A DNA stretch of 48,105 nucleotides from positions 1 to 48,105 of the forward strand of contig CAMZGF010000001.1 in the NCBI GenBank assembly GCA_947306315.1. The letters run 5' to 3'. Every line of letters begins with the position of its first letter. Position 1 is the stretch's first letter. The notes beneath the pieces were generated by a model that was not told the origin of the DNA, ran no database searches, and saw only the letters and a list, made by a program, of their open reading frames with translations. The DNA is from an uncultured Candidatus Saccharibacteria bacterium (GTDB lineage: Bacteria > Patescibacteriota > Saccharimonadia > Saccharimonadales > Saccharimonadaceae). A program made the translations under genes and the position numbers. This document shows, piece by piece, positions 1 to 7,816 of the stretch.

Positions 1-87
1 ATAACATTCAAGTGAATCCAAAAATGCAAATGGGCTATTATTATAAATAAAATTGGTGACATAGAAATTTAAGATCTTGGAAATGAA
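1..87 (+). other. Broken 5' part of murB (in-frame stops)
   Basis: In the frame of the downstream murB the DNA reads a MurB-like stretch (AIIINKIGDIEI, stop, DLGNEV) that runs straight into the intact coding region. The frame carries TGA at 13-15 and TAA at 70-72. Just upstream, MurB-like residues (NIQVNP) appear in another frame, so a small indel around 30-50 is also possible. This segment should encode the end of the N-terminal FAD-binding domain. It is either a true lesion or an error near a contig end; one substitution at 71 would restore an Ile-Leu-Asp reading. Confidence 0.55.
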
Positions 88-840
88 GTGCGTTTTACGG
101 TTGGTGGTGGCGTTGAATGGGACGACTTTATTAGAGAAACGACAAAAATTGGATGTACTGGCGTCGAATGTCTTGCAGGAATTCCCGGCACTGTTGGCGC
201 AGCACCTGTGCAGAACATTGGTGCGTACGGACAAGAAGCAAAAGATTCTATTACGAAAATCTTTGCAATCGATTTTGAAACAGGTGCAAAAATTGAACTA
301 AAAAAAGACGAATGTGATTTCTCTTACCGCCACTCGATTTTCAACTCTTCAGCACGCGAAAGATACTTTATTTACAAAGTCGAGTTTGTTCTTAGAAAAG
401 GACAGATTGAATCTGAATTATACGGTTCGCTTGAATCATATTTAAATAGTAAACAGATCGAATCAAGAGACCCTGAAACTCTTGCAAATGCTGTAAGAGC
501 AGTCCGCGATTCTAAACTCCCAGATCCAAAAGATTTTGCAAGTTCAGGTAGTTTCTTTAAGAATATTTATGTTGATGAATCAGAAGTAAAAAGTCTCGAT
601 GAACGTGGAATCCCTCATCATGGTACAAAAGTTAATACTGGTTGGCTTATCGAAAATGTAGGGTTAAAAGGTAAAGATTTTTATGGCTTTAAGATCTCCG
701 AAAAAGCGTCATTAGTTCTTATTAATGAATCCGGAAAAAGTTATGCAGATTTAGAAAAAGCTATATCTGAGATTTCGAAGATCGTTGAAGAAAAATTTGG
801 GTTTAAACTCGAACAAGAACCAAATGTGATTGAGGGGTAA
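88..840 (+). CDS. murB: UDP-N-acetylenolpyruvoylglucosamine reductase MurB, 5'-truncated
   Basis: MurB reduces UDP-GlcNAc-enolpyruvate to UDP-MurNAc with NADPH and FAD in cytoplasmic peptidoglycan precursor synthesis. Seen here: the FAD-domain stretch GIPGTVGAAPVQNIGAYGQE, then YRHSIF (substrate Tyr region), SGSFFKN holding the catalytic serine, and a C-terminal EQEPNV with the expected glutamate. The long form with YRxS and SGSFFKN matches the E. coli type. Only about 250 residues are open, against about 300-340 for the family; the N-terminal FAD-binding half is missing or interrupted by in-frame stops before 88. GTG at 88 is the first usable start but lies inside conserved sequence and is probably not native. 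The stop is 1 nt from folD, so the two look co-transcribed. The family call is firm; whether the gene is functional is open. Confidence 0.85.
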   Translation: MRFTVGGGVEWDDFIRETTKIGCTGVECLAGIPGTVGAAPVQNIGAYGQEAKDSITKIFAIDFETGAKIELKKDECDFSYRHSIFNSSARERYFIYKVEFVLRKGQIESELYGSLESYLNSKQIESRDPETLANAVRAVRDSKLPDPKDFASSGSFFKNIYVDESEVKSLDERGIPHHGTKVNTGWLIENVGLKGKDFYGFKISEKASLVLINESGKSYADLEKAISEISKIVEEKFGFKLEQEPNVIEG

Positions 841-841
841 A

Positions 842-1669
842 ATGGTAAAAATACTAGATGGAAAAGAATTAGCTGGTTTTATTAAGGAGCGTCAAGCACA
901 TCTCGTTAAGATTTTGCGCAGTCAGAAGAAACATCCAAGACTTGTGATTGTGCGTGATTCGGAAAATCCAGTTATTACAAAATACGTAAATTTGAAGTGC
1001 GCATACGGAAACGATATTGGCATTGAAGTCGTCGATGAATACGTAAAAAACCCAAGTCTTGAGGTTTTAAGAGAAACCGTAAAACGTGCAAGTGAGGATG
1101 AGACGGTCTCTGGAATAATTGTCCAGCTCCCGCTTACAAACACAGACTGGACTGAAGCTGTGGTGAATGAAATTACTCCAGAAAAAGATGTTGATGGACT
1201 TGCAGACTATGACGGAAAAGAAGATAAACGCGTCTTTGATTCTGCAACTGCGACTGCAATCAACTGGCTCTTGGTTGGGCATAACATTGAACTTTCGGGG
1301 AAGAAAATTGCTATTGTTGGTCGTGGAAAATTGGTTGGCGCACCGCTAACTCGCATGTGGATAAACTCCGGATTTGACGTCGAGGTATTCCATCGAGGTT
1401 CAGATTTCTCGAAATTGAAGGACTTTGATGTAATCGTTACTGCAACTGGCGACCCGCATCTCATTACTAATGAAATGATAAAAGAAGGTTCAATTATTGT
1501 TGATGCTGGAACCGCAAGCGAGGGCGGACATCTTGTTGGTGACATTTCGGAAGAGATTAGAGAAAGGAGTGATCTTTTTGCAATAACCCCAAAAATCGGT
1601 GGTGTTGGTCCATTAACAGTGTCAGTATTATTTGAAGATGTATTAAAAGCGGCAGCAATGGAGAAATAA
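842..1669 (+). CDS. folD: Bifunctional methylene-THF dehydrogenase/cyclohydrolase FolD
   Basis: FolD interconverts 5,10-methylene-THF and 10-formyl-THF in cytoplasmic one-carbon metabolism, supplying formyl groups for purines and initiator tRNA. The 275-residue product is close to the usual 280-290. Visible motifs: TKYVNLK with the family Tyr and Lys (Y48, K52), QLPL, DVDGL, the Rossmann glycine motif GRGKLVGAP, and the C-terminal signature GGVGPLTV. The ATG at 842 is chosen because GAGGGG lies just upstream, inside the end of murB; a TTG at 830 would add four residues without family support. The nucleotide-binding loop reads GRGKLVG instead of the textbook GRSNIVG, a variant rather than a loss. 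It sits between murB and a small membrane protein with 1-2 nt gaps, so one operon is likely. Confidence 0.95.
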   Translation: MVKILDGKELAGFIKERQAHLVKILRSQKKHPRLVIVRDSENPVITKYVNLKCAYGNDIGIEVVDEYVKNPSLEVLRETVKRASEDETVSGIIVQLPLTNTDWTEAVVNEITPEKDVDGLADYDGKEDKRVFDSATATAINWLLVGHNIELSGKKIAIVGRGKLVGAPLTRMWINSGFDVEVFHRGSDFSKLKDFDVIVTATGDPHLITNEMIKEGSIIVDAGTASEGGHLVGDISEEIRERSDLFAITPKIGGVGPLTVSVLFEDVLKAAAMEK

Positions 1670-1671
1670 AA

Positions 1672-2286
1672 ATGAATGATAAACTTGAAAAATTAAAAGC
1701 AAAGAAAATTGTCCTTTATTCAATGGTCGCTTTTTGGGTAAATTTCTTTATTATTTTATTCACCCATGTGGTTACCGGAACAACTGGTTTGAGGCTGGAT
1801 TATAGTATTTCGAAGTATGTTGGACTTTCATTCCCATCAGCAATCATGTTCTTAGTTATTAACTCAGCTGTTGCTTTTGGAATGTGGCACTATTTAAAGC
1901 CGAAACTCTCAAATACTATACAACGTATCTTAATGATTACTATCGTCATCACATTAATTGGACTCAGCCTTTGTCCAATTAGCTTATTCGATACGATCAT
2001 TCCGTCGCCAATTATCCTTGGCCGCACACCAATCTCATTTCTTCATGTTTTAACTTCACGTCTTATGTTTGTAATAATGGCAGCATTTTCACTTCTAACA
2101 TTTTATCTTGGTAAGAGCCGAACTTTGCATGATAAGAATACGCAAAAAACTTGTCTAGCTTTCTTTATCTACGCAGCAATCTGTATTGTTCTTTATATAT
2201 TTTTTCCAAGCATCTTCTGGTCAGTCGACGTGATTATTGAGTCGCTCTATATTGCGTTTTTCTTTATTGTTGTATTATCATTCTAA
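1672..2286 (+). CDS. Hypothetical multi-pass membrane protein
   Basis: I do not recognise the family. The 204-residue product is very hydrophobic with about six predicted membrane segments (near residues 16-36, 55-73, 84-102, 125-145, 160-178 and 184-203). There is a short basic N-terminus (MNDKLEKLKAKK) and no signal peptide cleavage site. A segment FLHVLTSRLMFV puts a His and an Arg within or beside a membrane helix. The start follows the folD stop by 2 nt and uses a GGAG inside the folD end, so it is probably the last gene of a murB-folD operon. It is followed by a convergent tRNA-Arg gene. No catalytic motif is visible; a small transport or lipid-related role is possible but unsupported. 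Confidence 0.6.
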   Translation: MNDKLEKLKAKKIVLYSMVAFWVNFFIILFTHVVTGTTGLRLDYSISKYVGLSFPSAIMFLVINSAVAFGMWHYLKPKLSNTIQRILMITIVITLIGLSLCPISLFDTIIPSPIILGRTPISFLHVLTSRLMFVIMAAFSLLTFYLGKSRTLHDKNTQKTCLAFFIYAAICIVLYIFFPSIFWSVDVIIESLYIAFFFIVVLSF

Positions 2287-2303
2287 AATTTGTCATAAAA
2301 AAA

Positions 2304-2380
2304 TGGTACCCGCGGAGGGGCTCGAACCCCCGACCCTCTGTTCCGAAGACAGATGCTCTAATCCACTGAGCTACGCGGGC
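2304..2380 (-). tRNA. tRNA-Arg (anticodon TCG)
   Basis: Read on the minus strand, the gene folds as a standard cloverleaf: acceptor GCCCGCG pairs with CGCGGGT, the D-stem is GCTC/GAGC, the anticodon arm is TCTGT-CTTCGGA-ACAGA with anticodon TCG, and the T-arm is GGGGG-TTCGAGC-CCCTC. Discriminator A and an encoded CCA follow (complement of 2304-2306). With CCA it is 77 nt. A short T-run follows the 3' end. It lies convergent to the upstream membrane-protein gene. Confidence 0.95.
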
Positions 2381-2428
2381 AAATGATAATGCTATTCTAC
2401 CACATTTTTCTACCTCTGTAAAATATGA

Positions 2429-2434
2429 TATAAT
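2429..2434 (+). promoter_or_regulatory. Extended -10 box, leaderless-type, for 2442 gene
   Basis: TGATATAAT gives an extended -10 whose last base is 7 nt before the ATG at 2442. No Shine-Dalgarno fits in between, so transcription should begin at or next to the start codon. Confidence 0.6.
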
Positions 2435-2441
2435 TACTCAA

Positions 2442-2942
2442 ATGAATATTGTCATTCCGATTATTCTAATCCTCGTTGTTTTGTTTGGATTTACGGCTTT
2501 TACGGGTGCTCCATATGTTCCAAGTCTAAAATCGGAAATCAAAAAAGCCTTCACAAAACTCTACAGAATATCTAGTAAAGATTTTTTGATTGACTTAGGT
2601 GCAGGCGACGGTATTGTCCAAAAAATTGCAAGCGAATACGGCGCGAAGTCTGTAGGTATAGAGCTAAACCCAATAATTGCTACGATCGCAAAAATCAGAT
2701 TGAGAAAAATTAAAAATGCAAAAATCGTCACAAAAAATTTTTATAATTATAAATTTCCAAGAGAAACAACAGTTGTTTATGTGTTTGGCGATTCCAGAGA
2801 TCTAAGTAAAATTTTTAAAAAGATTGAAAAAGAAGCAAAACGACTTAGTAAAACTTTGAAAGTAATCTCTTATGGATTTGAGACGAAAGACTATGAATTG
2901 TTGAAAAAAGTTGGTGCGTATTTTCTCTATGAAGTTCGCTAA
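2442..2942 (+). CDS. Membrane-anchored class I SAM-dependent methyltransferase-like protein
   Basis: The 166-residue product has one N-terminal membrane helix (about residues 3-21) followed by a compact Rossmann methyltransferase fold. Motif I is DLGAGDG (about residues 52-58), motif II ends in GIELN, and a GAPYVPS segment sits between helix and enzyme. Small anchored methyltransferases of this pattern are frequent in Patescibacteria; their substrate is not known to me. The C-terminal half is short, and no DPPY-type RNA or DNA methylase motif is visible, so a nucleic acid substrate is not indicated. The start is fixed by a -10 box 7 nt upstream and no ribosome-binding site. It precedes ftsK by 28 nt, but ftsK has its own promoter. 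Confidence 0.7.
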   Translation: MNIVIPIILILVVLFGFTAFTGAPYVPSLKSEIKKAFTKLYRISSKDFLIDLGAGDGIVQKIASEYGAKSVGIELNPIIATIAKIRLRKIKNAKIVTKNFYNYKFPRETTVVYVFGDSRDLSKIFKKIEKEAKRLSKTLKVISYGFETKDYELLKKVGAYFLYEVR

Positions 2943-2958
2943 AACACCGAATAAGTGA

Positions 2959-2964
2959 TATAAT
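2959..2964 (+). promoter_or_regulatory. Extended -10 box, leaderless-type, for ftsK
   Basis: TGATATAAT ends exactly 6 nt before the ftsK ATG at 2971, putting +1 on the A of the start codon. There is no ribosome-binding site in the 6-nt gap. Confidence 0.65.
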
Positions 2965-2970
2965 AAGCTT

Positions 2971-5187
2971 ATGGCAAAACGAAAGAAACGAAAATCTACA
3001 AGAGAAGCAGCTCCTGAACATAAGCTGCCGGGTGGTTTCTGGCGTCAAGTTGGCGCTGTTGTTCTTCTAGCACTTGCAGTTGTCCTTGTTATGACATGGT
3101 TCGGCTCTGGTGGCACTGTCTTAAATGCGATTCATACTGGTGCACTTTATGCAATTGGTTACGCAGCATATTTTATCCCTGTGCTTCTTGCTTACCTTGC
3201 AGTGATGATTTTTCGCGCAGAAGGGAATCGTCTTCCGTTTGTTACATGGCTTGCAAGCTTTTTGATGGTTGCATGGCTTTCTGGAATTTTCGGCATCCCA
3301 ACATTTGGTCAAGAAAATCCAACCGGCGGTATTGTTGGTGAAGGCCTAAATAGTCTTATGACTCAGATTCTCGATAAAAGCGTAGTCGTGTTTATCTATG
3401 CTCTATTGATTTTCTTAACTGGGATATTTATTCTTGCGGTTTCGCCAGCTTCAGTCTTTCGTTTTATTGGTGGCCTCTTTAGGAGTACACGCCGTGCAGA
3501 AGATCAGGAAAATGCAAAAATTGCTCGTCGTGCAAACCTTGACGCTGACGCAGCTAAAATTCCGGTTAGAGGTGGTATTTCAGCGGCGGTTGCCGAGGCC
3601 GATAAAGAAAATCGTAAATTAAACATTAGTCATGCAAAACCTGAAAGCAAACCTGAAGTAAAAGAACCAGAACGCGCACTTGTTGCTGTGTCTGACCCAA
3701 ATTGGAAGATGCCTTCAACTGAACTTCTTTCTAAGAAAACCAATCCACCTGATGGAGGTAATATTCAGCAGAATGCTGCAATTATTCGACAAACCTATGA
3801 ACAGTTCGGCATTAACGTTGAAATTGATGGCGCAAATGTTGGTCCTCGTGTTACGCAATACACCTTGAGACCACCTGCAGGTATTAATCTCGGGAAAATC
3901 ACTGCGCGTGACAAAGAACTCGCAATGAATCTTGCGGTTGATAAAATCCGTATTGAAGCTCCAATTCCTGGTACAAACCTTGTTGGTGTTGAGCTTCCGA
4001 ACGCTCGTTCTGAGGGTGTAACTCTTCGCGGTCTTCTTGAGAGTCCAGCTTGGAAGAAAGCCGACAAACCACTAACCTTCATTGTTGGTAAAGATATTTC
4101 TGGCGCACCAGTCGTCGCAAACCTCGCAAAAATGCCACATCTTCTTATTGCGGGTACAACTGGTTCTGGTAAGTCTGTGATGACGAATATTCTTATCTCG
4201 TCACTCCTTTATCGTAATGCTCCAAGTGACCTTAAACTTATCATTGTCGACCCAAAGCAGGTTGAAATGGTTCAATATGACGGTATTCCACATCTTCTAA
4301 CTCCAATTATTAACTCTACTGATAAAGCACTCTCAGCAATGAAGTGGGCAGTAAATGAGATGGAGCGTCGCTATTCGCAAATGGCTGAAGAACATGTAAA
4401 AAATATCGAAGATTATAACGCTAAAATTATGAGCAAAGCTGCTACTGTGAAAGACGAGGACGGTAACGAACAGCAACATGAAGGCGCAAAAATGCCATAC
4501 ATTGTCGTTATCATTGATGAGATGGCAGACCTCATGATGCAAGCAGGAAAAGATCTCGAACAGCCGATCGTTCGTATAGCACAGAAGGGCCGTGCTGCTG
4601 GTATGCATCTCGTTCTTGCTACACAGCGTCCAGTTGTAAAAGTTATTACCGGCCTTATTAAATCAAACGTTCCTGGCCGTATTGCCTTTGCTGTAAATAA
4701 CAACCAGGATTCGCGTATCATGCTTGATATGGGCGGCGCAGAAAAACTTCTTGGTGCTGGTGATATGTTGATGCTCACAACCGAAATGATGGGTAAGCCT
4801 CGCCGTATTCAGGGTGCGTTTGCATCAGATTCTGAAATTGAGAAATTAACGAATTTCCTTCGTGAACAACGTGCTCCAGAATATAATGATGAAGTTATTG
4901 CTCAGGCGGTTTCAGTTGGCCCTGCTGGTGGTGGTGCAATTGGCGACCTTGGTCGTAAATATGATCCAAACGATCCAATTGTCAGAAAAGCAGTTGAGCT
5001 TTCGATTCAAAAAGGAAAATTCTCTACCGCAATGCTTCAAACATATCTTGGAAAAGGTCATGGCTTCGTTTCGGGTCTCGCCATCTGGTTTGAAGAGATC
5101 GGAATTATTGGGCCAGCAAACGGCAATAAGCCACGTGACGTCCTAATTACATCACTTGATGAATTTGACGAAATCGTAAATCAATAG
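2971..5187 (+). CDS. ftsK: DNA translocase FtsK/SpoIIIE
   Basis: FtsK is the septum-bound hexameric ATPase that pumps chromosomal DNA and clears the terminus during division. The 738-residue product starts with a basic tail, then four membrane helices between about residues 25 and 165. A short linker (about 170-260) replaces the long one of E. coli FtsK. The alpha/beta motor has Walker A GTTGSGKS (about 395-402) and Walker B VVIIDEMADL (about 512-521), and the RAAGMHLVLATQRP stretch typical of the motor. The last about 65 residues form the gamma winged helix that reads KOPS-type sites (DPIVRKAVEL and following). The start is set by the leaderless-type promoter. A strong terminator follows at 5193. 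Confidence 0.96.
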   Translation: MAKRKKRKSTREAAPEHKLPGGFWRQVGAVVLLALAVVLVMTWFGSGGTVLNAIHTGALYAIGYAAYFIPVLLAYLAVMIFRAEGNRLPFVTWLASFLMVAWLSGIFGIPTFGQENPTGGIVGEGLNSLMTQILDKSVVVFIYALLIFLTGIFILAVSPASVFRFIGGLFRSTRRAEDQENAKIARRANLDADAAKIPVRGGISAAVAEADKENRKLNISHAKPESKPEVKEPERALVAVSDPNWKMPSTELLSKKTNPPDGGNIQQNAAIIRQTYEQFGINVEIDGANVGPRVTQYTLRPPAGINLGKITARDKELAMNLAVDKIRIEAPIPGTNLVGVELPNARSEGVTLRGLLESPAWKKADKPLTFIVGKDISGAPVVANLAKMPHLLIAGTTGSGKSVMTNILISSLLYRNAPSDLKLIIVDPKQVEMVQYDGIPHLLTPIINSTDKALSAMKWAVNEMERRYSQMAEEHVKNIEDYNAKIMSKAATVKDEDGNEQQHEGAKMPYIVVIIDEMADLMMQAGKDLEQPIVRIAQKGRAAGMHLVLATQRPVVKVITGLIKSNVPGRIAFAVNNNQDSRIMLDMGGAEKLLGAGDMLMLTTEMMGKPRRIQGAFASDSEIEKLTNFLREQRAPEYNDEVIAQAVSVGPAGGGAIGDLGRKYDPNDPIVRKAVELSIQKGKFSTAMLQTYLGKGHGFVSGLAIWFEEIGIIGPANGNKPRDVLITSLDEFDEIVNQ

Positions 5188-5192
5188 AAAAC

Positions 5193-5217
5193 AAACCTCC
5201 GAAAAACGGAGGTTTTT
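5193..5217 (+). terminator. Rho-independent terminator after ftsK
   Basis: Perfect 9-bp stem (AAACCTCCG with CGGAGGTTT) around an AAAAA loop, followed by T residues. It lies 5 nt after the ftsK stop and separates ftsK from the ribosomal operon. Confidence 0.9.
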
Positions 5218-5230
5218 CTATGGACTTTTC

Positions 5231-5310
5231 CACAATTTTGTGCTAAAATAACAGGTAATATTAGCTCAGCAAACAACCATTTATGAGTGTGTTTGCTTTA
5301 ACCAAAGGAG
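5231..5310 (+). promoter_or_regulatory. rpsF operon promoter and leader
   Basis: An extended -10 TGCTAAAAT ends at 5249. The transcript would have a leader of about 60 nt with a 7-bp stem (AGCAAAC 5268-5274 with GTTTGCT 5291-5297, 16-nt loop) and a strong AAAGGAG at 5304-5310. rpsF operons are autoregulated by S6:S18 binding to the leader in many bacteria; I do not see the classic CCG bulge of that element here, so that role is only a possibility. Confidence 0.55.
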
Positions 5311-5316
5311 TACAAA

Positions 5317-5673
5317 GTGAAACAGTATGAACTTACTGTCATGTTCCATCCTGATTTAGAGATGAACTTGACTCCAGCTGTTGATAAGGTGAAAAAAATC
5401 ATCGAATCTGCAGATGGCAAAATCGTCAAAGAGACGAATGAAGGCAAGAAACGTATGATGTACTCGATCAAGGGTAATGACTATGCTGTCTATTACTACT
5501 ATGAACTCGAGCTTCCATCAACTGCACCTGCAAAGATTTCGTCAGCTTTGAACATCACTGATGAAACACTTCGTTATCTTCTCTGTGCTGCTGATCCACG
5601 CAAAGCAAAATATGAAGCTTTGAAAAAATCAGCTGAACCTGAAGAAGAAAACGCAGAAAAATCAGAAGAATAA
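5317..5673 (+). CDS. rpsF: 30S ribosomal protein S6
   Basis: S6 binds the central domain of 16S rRNA as a heterodimer with S18. The product is 118 residues: a ferredoxin-like core beginning YELTVMFHPDL, with TNEGKKRMMYSIKG in the middle and TDETLRYLL near the end, as expected for S6. An acidic Glu-rich C-terminal tail follows, common in the family. Translation starts at GTG 5317, which sits 6 nt after AAAGGAG; no ATG gives an N-terminus in register. It heads a compact operon with ssb, rpsR, efp and the tlyA-like gene, the classical rpsF-ssb-rpsR order extended by two translation genes. Confidence 0.96.
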   Translation: MKQYELTVMFHPDLEMNLTPAVDKVKKIIESADGKIVKETNEGKKRMMYSIKGNDYAVYYYYELELPSTAPAKISSALNITDETLRYLLCAADPRKAKYEALKKSAEPEEENAEKSEE

Positions 5674-5692
5674 TTAAGAGAGGAGTTTATTT

Positions 5693-6136
5693 ATGGCGCG
5701 GGGTTTTAGTAAAGCAATCATCATCGGTAATATCACAAGAGATCCAGAGCTCAGAGCAATCTCTTCTGGCTCACAAGTTTGTTCTTTTAGTGTTGCAGTA
5801 AACCGCAACTACAAAGGCGCCGATGGTTCCGATAAAGAATCAGTTTCATTCATTAACTGTACGGCTTGGGGTAAAGCTGCTGAAATTATCTCAGAATACG
5901 GCAAGAAAGGAACCGGAATTATGGTTTCTGGCCGCCTCGAACAACGTTCATATGAAGCTAAAGATGGTTCAAAGCGCTCAACAACTGAAATTGTTGTAGA
6001 AGACTTTAACTTCCTCGGTGGACGTGATGGTGGTTCAAGCTACTCAAGTGACGGTGCTCAGGATGAAGCTCCAGAAGATATCGCACCAGATGATATTCCT
6101 GATGAACCAATTGATCTTAGTGATGTACCATTCTAA
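5693..6136 (+). CDS. ssb: Single-stranded DNA-binding protein
   Basis: SSB coats single-stranded DNA in replication and repair and recruits partners by its C-terminal tip. The 147-residue product has the OB-fold region (residues 1-110) with GNITRDPELR, FSVAVNRNYKG and FINCTAWGKAAE. It has a short Ser/Gly spacer and ends in an acidic tail closing with DLSDVPF, equivalent to the DDDIPF tip; Ile is replaced by Val. The start follows GAGGAG by 6-7 nt. It is the second gene of the rpsF operon. RecO, a known partner of the SSB tip, is encoded near the other end of this window. Confidence 0.96.
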   Translation: MARGFSKAIIIGNITRDPELRAISSGSQVCSFSVAVNRNYKGADGSDKESVSFINCTAWGKAAEIISEYGKKGTGIMVSGRLEQRSYEAKDGSKRSTTEIVVEDFNFLGGRDGGSSYSSDGAQDEAPEDIAPDDIPDEPIDLSDVPF

Positions 6137-6158
6137 GAAAAATAATTAAAGGAGAAAA

Positions 6159-6353
6159 ATGAGAAGGGTTAAAAACGATCCAAATCTTTACTTCGATTAT
6201 CGCGATGTAAAGACTTTGCAACGCTACATTGACGCTTATGGCCGCATTGAGCCAATCTCAAAGACTGGTCTTTCTGCAAAGCAACAACGTCAACTCGCAG
6301 TTGCTATCAAACGTGCACGTCATCTTGCACTTTTGCCATTCGTGGCTGAATAA
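6159..6353 (+). CDS. rpsR: 30S ribosomal protein S18
   Basis: S18 pairs with S6 on the 30S platform. The 64-residue product is a short S18: YFDYRDVKTLQRYIDAYGRI followed by TGLSAKQQRQLAVAIKRAR and HLALLPF, the family core in order. The N-terminal extension with zinc-binding cysteines present in some S18 proteins is absent, as in C-minus paralogs. AAAGGAGAAAA precedes the ATG. It lies 22 nt after ssb and 36 nt before efp in the same operon. Confidence 0.96.
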   Translation: MRRVKNDPNLYFDYRDVKTLQRYIDAYGRIEPISKTGLSAKQQRQLAVAIKRARHLALLPFVAE

Positions 6354-6389
6354 TTTAATGCTTAATTTATTTAAGCGGAGAGGAAAAAT

Positions 6390-6950
6390 ATGTACGGACC
6401 AACAGATTTGAAGAAAAATGTGCTGATCACACTTGACGGGCAACCGTACAAGGTGGTTGAGTACTCCCAAAAAGTTATGGGCCGTGGTGGTTCAATCGTA
6501 AACGTAAAGGTTAAAAACCTTATTACTGGCGCTCTTCTTCCAAAGACTTTTAAGGGTCAGGAAAAAATTGAGCCAGCAGAAGTTACAAACAAACACGTCC
6601 AATATCTTTATAAGGATGATGAAAAATTCTATTTCATGGATCCAGAATCATTCGAACAATATGAGCTATCAGCTGATATGGTTGGTGATATGAAGGATTT
6701 CATGAAAGACGGCGACGAGATGGATATTCAGTTCTATAACGGAACTGCAATCAACCTCGTTCTTCCTAAAAACCTTTGGCTTGAAGTCACTTACACTGAA
6801 ACTGCAGTAAAGGGTGATACTTCAACTTCAATTGTTAAGGATGCAACTCTTGAAACTGGAGTCGTGATCAAGGTTCCAGCATTCATCAAAGTTGGCGACA
6901 TCGTTTCCGTTGATACTGATACTTACGCTTATCGTGAGAGGAGAAAATAA
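6390..6950 (+). CDS. efp: Translation elongation factor P
   Basis: EF-P binds between the P and E sites and rescues ribosomes stalled at proline runs. The 186-residue product has the KOW-like N-terminal domain (1-65), the central OB domain (about 66-127) and the C-terminal OB domain, with the signature region TGVVIKVPAFIKVGD near 155-170. The domain I tip reads VMGRGGS, with Arg at position 32 where E. coli and Bacillus have the modified lysine. Arg32 is the residue rhamnosylated by EarP in Pseudomonas and Neisseria, but no EarP is seen in this window, so modification is unknown. AGCGGAGAGGAAAA gives the ribosome-binding site. The stop overlaps the proposed start of the tlyA-like gene. Confidence 0.95.
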   Translation: MYGPTDLKKNVLITLDGQPYKVVEYSQKVMGRGGSIVNVKVKNLITGALLPKTFKGQEKIEPAEVTNKHVQYLYKDDEKFYFMDPESFEQYELSADMVGDMKDFMKDGDEMDIQFYNGTAINLVLPKNLWLEVTYTETAVKGDTSTSIVKDATLETGVVIKVPAFIKVGDIVSVDTDTYAYRERRK

Positions 6951-7576
6951 TTAGCGCTCCAGTATCAAGAGCAGAAGGTAAACTCGCGGGCGCAGCTCGC
7001 GAGTTTGCTTACGATTTTCGAGGAAAAGTTGTGCTCGATATTGGTTCCTCAACTGGCGGATTCACGGAATATGCGCTAAACGCTGGCGCAAGCCATGTCA
7101 TCGCAATTGAAAAGGGGACAAAACAAATGAAGGCCCCACTTCGTTTTGATCCAAGAATTGATCTACGTGAAAAAACAGACATTTTTAATATTACTCGTGA
7201 AGATTTAGAAACTTGCGACTATTTTGAAACACTTGATTCAAACAAGTCTCAAATTTCTAAAAAACATATTGATGTTATACTGGCGGACGTTTCTTTTGTA
7301 AGTCTTAAAAAAGTGCTTTTGTATGCAAAGTATCATATTGCAAGCATCGACACCGACTTTCTTGTCATGCTAAAACCGCAATTTGAAGCGAAACCATTCG
7401 AACTTAAACGCGGCGTCGTGAAGAACGAAAAAATTAGACGAGACATTATTAAAGAATTTGAGAAATGGCTAAAAACTCATGGATTTATTATTATCAAGAA
7501 ACGAGATAATGACTTTTCTGGAAGAAACGGCAATCTTGAACGTTTTTATTATTTGAAGCTTGCAAAAAAATACTAA
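6950..7576 (+). CDS. tlyA: TlyA/FtsJ-type rRNA methyltransferase without S4 domain, ATT start proposed
   Basis: TlyA-type enzymes 2'-O-methylate rRNA. The frame shows PVSRAEGKL (usually VSRGGxKL), GKVVLDIGSSTGGFTE (SAM motif I), DVSFVSLKKVL and LKPQFEAKP in family order. The N-terminal S4 RNA-binding domain (about 60 residues) is absent. The only standard start, GTG 7031, would delete the SRxxxKL motif and half of motif I's strand. The frame is open from 6938 and the best candidate start is ATT at 6950, overlapping the efp TAA and preceded by GAGAGGAGA. Alternatives are -1 frameshifting from efp at its AAAA end, or a small sequence error. The family call is good; the start is uncertain. Confidence 0.75.
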   Translation: MSAPVSRAEGKLAGAAREFAYDFRGKVVLDIGSSTGGFTEYALNAGASHVIAIEKGTKQMKAPLRFDPRIDLREKTDIFNITREDLETCDYFETLDSNKSQISKKHIDVILADVSFVSLKKVLLYAKYHIASIDTDFLVMLKPQFEAKPFELKRGVVKNEKIRRDIIKEFEKWLKTHGFIIIKKRDNDFSGRNGNLERFYYLKLAKKY

Positions 7577-7816
7577 TTCATTCAATCTGTTCGTGTACGT
7601 ACTAAAAGATAAGAAAATGTGCAAATCAACATTTTGAAACAGTGCTAGATTAGCTGATCTATTTTTTATGGATGATTCTTCAAGAATATATCTGTTAAAT
7701 AAATGAAACTGCGCTTATGCTTGCAAGTAAAAAAATTTTTGATTAAATGCGGATTGTAAAACCAGTAGTCGAGGTTTAAGCCGTCTGTGGCTTGGCGGTA
7801 AAAAAGAAAGGAATAT

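Noticed and set aside
13..15. TGA read as glycine (recoded genetic code) in murB
   Set aside because: TAA at 70-72 would still stop the frame, and several intact genes here (recO, the 26387 gene) end in TGA.
5261..5300. Known S6:S18-binding rpsF leader motif
   Set aside because: A 7-bp stem is present but the diagnostic CCG bulge region was not found; kept only as an unspecified leader.
7740..7816. preQ1-type or other riboswitch before the small ORF
   Set aside because: The AAGCC/GGCTT stem with an A-rich tail is too short and lacks a recognisable conserved core.
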